A stretch of 64,000 nucleotides of DNA from Diaporthe sp. PMI_573 (lineage: Eukaryota > Ascomycota > Sordariomycetes > Diaporthales > Diaporthaceae). This document shows positions 59,459 through 64,000 of the stretch, piece by piece. Both the position numbers and the translations under genes were made by a program. The notes below the pieces were generated by a model, which was given only the letters and a program-made list of their open reading frames with translations, was not told the origin of the DNA and searched no databases. The stretch spans positions 62,001 through 126,000 of the forward strand of contig JAJTUP010000047.1 in the NCBI GenBank assembly GCA_021399435.1. The letters run 5' to 3'. How positions within the stretch are numbered: position 1 is the stretch's first letter; each line of letters begins with the position of its first letter.

Positions 59459-60610
59459 CTCGAACGAGTGCTCGATCCTGGCATAAAGTGCTGCCCATCA
59501 CTAAAGGAGGCGCTTGTCACTGGTATACCGCGAAGGAGAAGGGAAGAGAGAGCTTGGTGAAGCCTTCGCGACATGGGAGAGAGACACGGGGAACGGGAGA
59601 CGAAGCCTACAGTACAACCGTGACATACGAGAGCGCTCTCTGGCATCGTCCGAAGCCCACTCGGGTCATCTTCCAGCTGGGAGCCGCCAAAATGGAAGAC
59701 ACGCCAAGGGATCAATATTGCATCTTGTGCAACTCGAAGTATTCCCAGGACCCTGGGTCCAGGCCCCGGTGGCGCTCCGTCGTGGCTTTGCCAGGAGAGG
59801 TCTGCGTCCATAGGGGCCCGTCCCATGTTAATCCGAATTGAGACATTTGCTCGCCGATGCAGTCCAGCCCCAGCAGTCCAGCCCGTTCCCCCGAGCGATT
59901 TGATCAGGCATCCGCCATCGAGGCGGCTTACTGCCGGCCTCGAGTACACTCTCCAAAGGTTTATTTGAGCCTCAAGGAATGACACGACCCACTCAATGAC
60001 CCAAGCGTGCGGTACTGTGAATGGGCCTGGCACATAAGTCTCGAACGACAATCTGACATTTACACTAGGAGGGCTGGGCTGACAGGTGGGGACTGATACG
60101 GGGGGCCCCTGTCCCCATGATGTCGGGTGCTGAACTCGGAACATTTCCAGCGTTGTCGCCACGCTGGGTGGACCACACCAGTCAAATTATCTGACAAGTT
60201 GACCTGACAATTTGCAGCGGCGCAGGACTGGGAGCGTGCAGTACTCCGTACTGTACGAAGCTTGACTGGAGTTGTCCCTCGAGACGGGCAGCTGCAGCAG
60301 CCGTGCATTATACGTTGGGCGAGCTATGCAGGTGCATGTGCCGGGCGCCTAAGCGCACCCACCCCTGGCGTTTCGACGCGCCATCAAACGCCAAGCGCAT
60401 TAGGTCCCGCAGACCCACCCGTTGAACCTTCTGCAATGCGACCAGTGTCGGAAGACTCTTGGGAAAGGGGCAAGTCATACTCGACAACAATGATCATCAA
60501 ACCTCGAGGGCTTGTCGCAACGACATGCCAGCACAGATGAGCCTTTTCACCTTCTAAGTCCTTCCTTTGCACCATTGCTGGCGACGGCCACGCATCCACA
60601 CACGCCCACC
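59459..60610. other. Divergent intergenic region upstream of the nucleotide pyrophosphatase gene
   Basis: A 270-codon minus-strand open frame (59350-60162) overlaps the likely first exon of the NLR-like gene in another frame and has no family features; I treat it as chance. Promoters of the two divergent genes are expected here. Confidence 0.5.
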
Positions 60611-62932
60611 ATGCCTCTCCTTCAACCTCTGTCCCGACCCAAGTCACCAAACAGCTCTCTGCTCTCCGCCAAGAGCTACGACCCCGATGCTTCCTCCATC
60701 CGCTCCGACCAGGAGAGCGATTCCGAGGATGATGAGCGCCAGGCCAGAGCTCGCAACAGCCGCGAGCTGCGTGCCCACGATCGCATAGTGCTTCTTGAGG
60801 AGGAGGAGATGGACCAGCTGGTCATCGAGGCACGCCGGCGTCAGGAACGCCAGCGCGAACGCAGCGGGTCCGGACAGCGCAGGGGGTCGAACCTGTCGTT
60901 GCCGCTACCAATGCGCCTGTTTTCAAGGACCAGGAGCGAGAAGAGCCGGTCCACCAGTCCCGCCGACAGAGGAGTCATCGAAGAAGAGTCTATTGAGGAC
61001 CTGAGGGGCGAGGCGAGGAGGCAAAGACGCCAGAGGAGGAGGCAGAAGAAAGAGAGACTGCTGGAGAAAGCACAAGACGGCGAGGACGGCGAGCTGATGC
61101 ACGAGATGGAGGAGGGACACATGAAGGAGACCAGCTCGACAGGCAGCAGTGACCGCGAGGACAGCGACGAGCTCGACCGGCGAGGTCTCCTTCACCTGGC
61201 GGATGCGAAGTCACAGCGGAAGAGGCACCGGCGCCGGTGGACTGTGGTGTATGCGCTGATTGCATTCGCTTTTGCAGTCCTGTCCATCGTCGCATGGCGG
61301 CTGTCCATCAAGGCTCCTCCGCTGGTAAAACAGCAGGCCCTCGTCAGCAACGGCACCGCCCTGTTCGCACCGACCACGATCATTATCAGCCTGGACGGTT
61401 TCAGAGCAGATTTTCTCCAACGAAACATCACGCCCAGGCTCAACGCTTTTGTTCAGGAGGGTGTTTCGCCACTTTACATGAACCCATCCTTCCCAAGCGT
61501 CACCTTCCCAAACCACTTCACACTTGCCACTGGACTCTACCCTGAGGCGCACGGCGTAGTCGGTAACAGCTTCTGGGATCCCGACCTTAAGGAGGAATTC
61601 TTCTACACCAACACCAAGGTTTCAATGCAGCCGAAATGGTGGAACGGCGAGCCCTTCTGGGTCACCGCTGAGAAGCAAGGCGTGCGCAGCGCTATCCATA
61701 TGTGGCCGGGCAGCGAAGCTCACCTCGGTGACGTCGAACCCGCGTTCATTGATAAGTATAATGGTAAGGAGAAGCTCTCCAACAAGGTCAACAGAATATT
61801 TGAGTTCCTCGATCGGCCTGGGATGGAACATCCGGACGTGGACCCCGCCGACATGCGGCCTCAGCTTATTGCAGCATATGTCCCAGATGTCGATGGGGAC
61901 GGCCACAGGTTCGGACCCAACAGCACAGAAATTCGTTCCACCATTCAGGAGGCGGACAACATGATGGATGGCATTTTCCTCGGCCTCGAGGCAAGGAATT
62001 TGACCAACATCGTCAATGTCATCGTCGTTTCCGATCACGGCATGGCTACCACGGACGTCTCCCGGATGATTCAGATGGACGACCTCGTTGACCTCAGCAA
62101 TGTTGACTACATTGATGGCTGGCCGCTTGTTGGCTTGCGACCGAAGAGCTCGGCCGACGTGGAAGAGATGTATGATGCTCTGGCCGACAAGGCCAAAACA
62201 AACCCGAATTTTGACGTCTATTTGCGAGATGTCAACATGCCAGAGAGATATCATTTCTCTCAGAACGACCGCATCGCGCCGCTTTGGATCATTCCCAAAG
62301 CCGGGTGGGCCATTGTAACGAAAGACGAATTCAATATAGAGGAGGCAAAGGCAAAGAACCTCGACTACAGCCCCAAAGGCCTGCACGGATACGACCACGA
62401 GCATCCCCTGATGCGGGCAATCTTTATCGCACGAGGCCCTGCTTTCCCCCATACGCCGGGCAGCAAGCTTGATCCCTTCCAGAACATCGAGGTGTACAAC
62501 ATTCTTTGCGATTCTCTGGGCCTCGAGCCCGCGCCTAACAACGGCACTCTACGCCTGCCTCTGAAACCAGTCGGCGTACACGATGAAATCCCGGCCATCG
62601 AAGTCCCATCGGACCCGGTGACCAGCTACACCGTCGAGCCAACGACAAGTCTGACCCCGCCAGCTTCTTCGCCGACGTCGTCAAAGGCGCTGGGCGTCGA
62701 TCCAGTTGTGACCGGTGAGGTGTCTGGCCCAATTGGAGTCGACGTCCCGGAAGGATCTGCCGATGGCGAAGATAACGACGGAGCCGGGTCCATCGGCGAT
62801 TCTGCAAACAAGTTCTGGGGCTGGGCTACTGATGAGTTCGGCAAGGCCTGGAAGTGGACGACTGGAAAGGCCGGTGAGGCCTGGGAGAAGATAACAGGGA
62901 CAGATGGGGGTGAAAAGAGCGAGGGCGCTTGA
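60611..62932 (+). CDS. Type II membrane nucleotide pyrophosphatase/phosphodiesterase
   Basis: A single exon of 773 aa. The start is the ATG at 60611, in the context CCACCATG; the frame is open further back without an ATG. A long charged cytoplasmic N-terminus (Glu/Arg-rich, about 205 residues) leads to one membrane span at about 210-229 (WTVVYALIAFAFAVLSIVAW). The alkaline-phosphatase-superfamily domain of the NPP family follows: ISLDGFRADF with metal Asp about 262, the nucleophile Thr about 298 in PSFPSVTFPNHFT, DVDGDGHRFG, VVSDHGM, and the final metal histidine in the HGYDHEHPLM region. It should cleave nucleoside triphosphates or phosphodiesters outside the cell or in the vacuole lumen, as yeast Npp1/Npp2 do. 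The Ser/Thr/Pro-rich tail ends in a Trp-repeat segment. Confidence 0.92.
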   Translation: MPLLQPLSRPKSPNSSLLSAKSYDPDASSIRSDQESDSEDDERQARARNSRELRAHDRIVLLEEEEMDQLVIEARRRQERQRERSGSGQRRGSNLSLPLPMRLFSRTRSEKSRSTSPADRGVIEEESIEDLRGEARRQRRQRRRQKKERLLEKAQDGEDGELMHEMEEGHMKETSSTGSSDREDSDELDRRGLLHLADAKSQRKRHRRRWTVVYALIAFAFAVLSIVAWRLSIKAPPLVKQQALVSNGTALFAPTTIIISLDGFRADFLQRNITPRLNAFVQEGVSPLYMNPSFPSVTFPNHFTLATGLYPEAHGVVGNSFWDPDLKEEFFYTNTKVSMQPKWWNGEPFWVTAEKQGVRSAIHMWPGSEAHLGDVEPAFIDKYNGKEKLSNKVNRIFEFLDRPGMEHPDVDPADMRPQLIAAYVPDVDGDGHRFGPNSTEIRSTIQEADNMMDGIFLGLEARNLTNIVNVIVVSDHGMATTDVSRMIQMDDLVDLSNVDYIDGWPLVGLRPKSSADVEEMYDALADKAKTNPNFDVYLRDVNMPERYHFSQNDRIAPLWIIPKAGWAIVTKDEFNIEEAKAKNLDYSPKGLHGYDHEHPLMRAIFIARGPAFPHTPGSKLDPFQNIEVYNILCDSLGLEPAPNNGTLRLPLKPVGVHDEIPAIEVPSDPVTSYTVEPTTSLTPPASSPTSSKALGVDPVVTGEVSGPIGVDVPEGSADGEDNDGAGSIGDSANKFWGWATDEFGKAWKWTTGKAGEAWEKITGTDGGEKSEGA

Positions 62933-63878
62933 GAGCCCCTCGACCTATATTTTGCTTTCTCTCATTTCTCTTCTGTGCGGCTTATTGGACGGTCTTGTGT
63001 GTTTGGATGGGTTTCATAATATGCCCGAGGGCTGGTGCAAGGCGTCTAGGGGTTTAGGGGTCTAGGGGAATGGCGGCTATTCGCAGATATCAGGGTATCC
63101 TTCATTCACTTTAGGAGGCGTCGACCCTGGATTGGGGTAAATTTTGAATCAATCGCATTGATGGCATAATCCACATGGGTTTGAATACTGTCAACCTTGA
63201 CCTTTTGGCCTGGTGCTCATGATTGTCCATTTGCCTTCGTCCTCAAAGTACCAAATTGGAGTTTGGTTCCCATCTAGGAATTCGGGTCCTCTATTCCTCA
63301 AGGCCCCCGACCAACAACGATCTCTGCTTTCCAGGGCTATCGCTCACGAGCACAATACCACGTCCAACCACTCCCTCCGCGCAGCACCTTGTAGAGACCA
63401 CATACGGAGCAGTAGATTTCAAGCCATTCACTTACTAGGTTTTCAGAGAGCAATACGGCAACGTTGGAATGCCGCCGGCCTAATGTTCAGCTTGTCACAA
63501 ATCCTCTCAGAAATATAACTGACAAGCTTTGCTGAAATGTCCGCTACACAGCCACAGCATCTATATAGTACACCACCTAGGTATCTAGGTGAGTTTTACT
63601 ATAATACCCAACCTCTTGTAGAAGAAGCCCCTATAGAACAGAATTCTAAGCTCTAACCACGCAGTCTCCTACCTCCTACCTCCTACCTCCTACCTCCTAA
63701 GAGTTCACATATACAGTTCGCTGAATAGCTTGACCAATTCTTTACGATCACCCTGGTGTGGAACCATTACTTCCTCATCGGACGTCTGCGGGGGCTAAAG
63801 CCCATACTGCATTTCTCTTTAACGAATCCTTCACAGTCTTCCTGGCATGAGGTGTACGCCACCTATGCAGGAAAACAC
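62933..63878. other. Intergenic region towards the right edge
   Basis: Short frames only. Contains a CCTCCTA-type heptamer array (63667-63700) and a few TTTAGGGG-like strings around 63040-63066 that are too short to be telomeric. Confidence 0.5.
63667..63700. repeat. 7-bp tandem repeat, about five copies
   Basis: TCCTACC is repeated about five times directly after one another. Confidence 0.9.
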
Positions 63879-64000
63879 TCACTGGCCATGTGCGAGTAAA
63901 CGGTTTGCTTCGAAAAGTTTGCCTTCAACTGAGAAGGCCGAGAAGCCGTCGATGTGATCTTGGCCCCATGCAGGCTGTACATATTCCCAGAAGGAGCACC
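63879..64000 (-). CDS. Partial coding region running off the right edge
   Basis: On the minus strand a frame entering at 64000 reads protein-like sequence (FWEYVQPAWGQDHIDGFSAF, then LFEANRLLAHGQ) and meets TGA at 63881-63879. The stop overlaps a good donor (CA followed by GTGAGT), so this may be either the end of a gene or an exon followed by an intron. A second plausible minus-strand exon (TSDEEVMVPHQGD) lies at about 63705-63790, but the two do not join in frame with the obvious splice sites. No family is recognised. Confidence 0.35.
   Translation of the reverse strand, partial: CSFWEYVQPAWGQDHIDGFSAFSVEGKLFEANRLLAHGQ

Noticed and set aside
59350..60162. A 270-codon open frame on the minus strand
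   Set aside because: It overlaps the probable first exon of the NLR-like gene in another frame, has no family motifs and a composition typical of chance frames in GC-rich DNA.
63036..63070. TTTAGGGG-like strings resembling telomere repeats
   Set aside because: Only two or three irregular units occur, next to ordinary genes; this is not a telomeric array.

Overview
This window reads as nuclear DNA of a filamentous ascomycete, most likely a Sordariomycete. The evidence is short GT-AG introns (about 50-190 bp), fungal-type housekeeping genes (ATP synthase subunit d, NAC alpha, ribosomal eL14), fungal-restricted families (DUF3433, DUF3533, LYC1-type acetyltransferase, GH30 xylanase), and long AT-rich blocks full of transposon relics that carry the footprint of repeat-induced point mutation (RIP). 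I cannot name the species.

The window alternates between two kinds of DNA. AT-rich, gene-poor blocks lie at 1-6900 and about 13790-23500. They hold Ty1/copia fragments on both strands, two full-length 2325-bp Fot1/pogo-type DNA transposons in opposite orientation (1227-3551 and 14034-16358), and an 860-bp terminal-inverted-repeat element with satellite-like arrays (17686-18545) lying in the integrase end of a copia relic (18546-21400). All are inactivated by in-frame stops and by transitions at catalytic codons.

The GC-balanced region 6920-13700, between the two AT-rich blocks, carries a secreted SGNH hydrolase with a C-terminal fibronectin-III-like domain, a secreted four-exon protein of unknown function, a GAPDH paralogue that lacks its whole catalytic domain, and a broken gene. 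From 24.2 kb rightwards the DNA is mostly genic but patchy. In order: a secreted GH30 glycosidase, a small RRM-like fragment, a DUF3433 membrane protein, a dead TPR gene, a DUF3533/SNG1-like membrane protein, a short-chain dehydrogenase, a ULS1-type SNF2/RING translocase, a cysteine-containing secreted protein, a five-exon unknown, a GFA-domain protein, an alpha/beta hydrolase, a housekeeping run (ATP7, NAC alpha, eL14, all on the minus strand), a LYC1-like acetyltransferase, a P-loop-less NLR-like protein and a membrane-anchored nucleotide pyrophosphatase. A partial coding stretch reaches the right edge.

The genes do not form one pathway. The left half looks like an accessory compartment (transposons, secreted enzymes, degenerate paralogues) and the right half is more conserved. 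The most notable observation is a pair of 104-bp introns in two unrelated genes (26179-26282 in the GH30 gene, 35203-35306 in the DUF3533 gene). They share sequence along their length, including a 28-bp identical core, which is the signature of introner-like elements. The second is the GAPDH-like gene, whose reading frame passes directly from the NAD-binding domain to the C-terminal helix.
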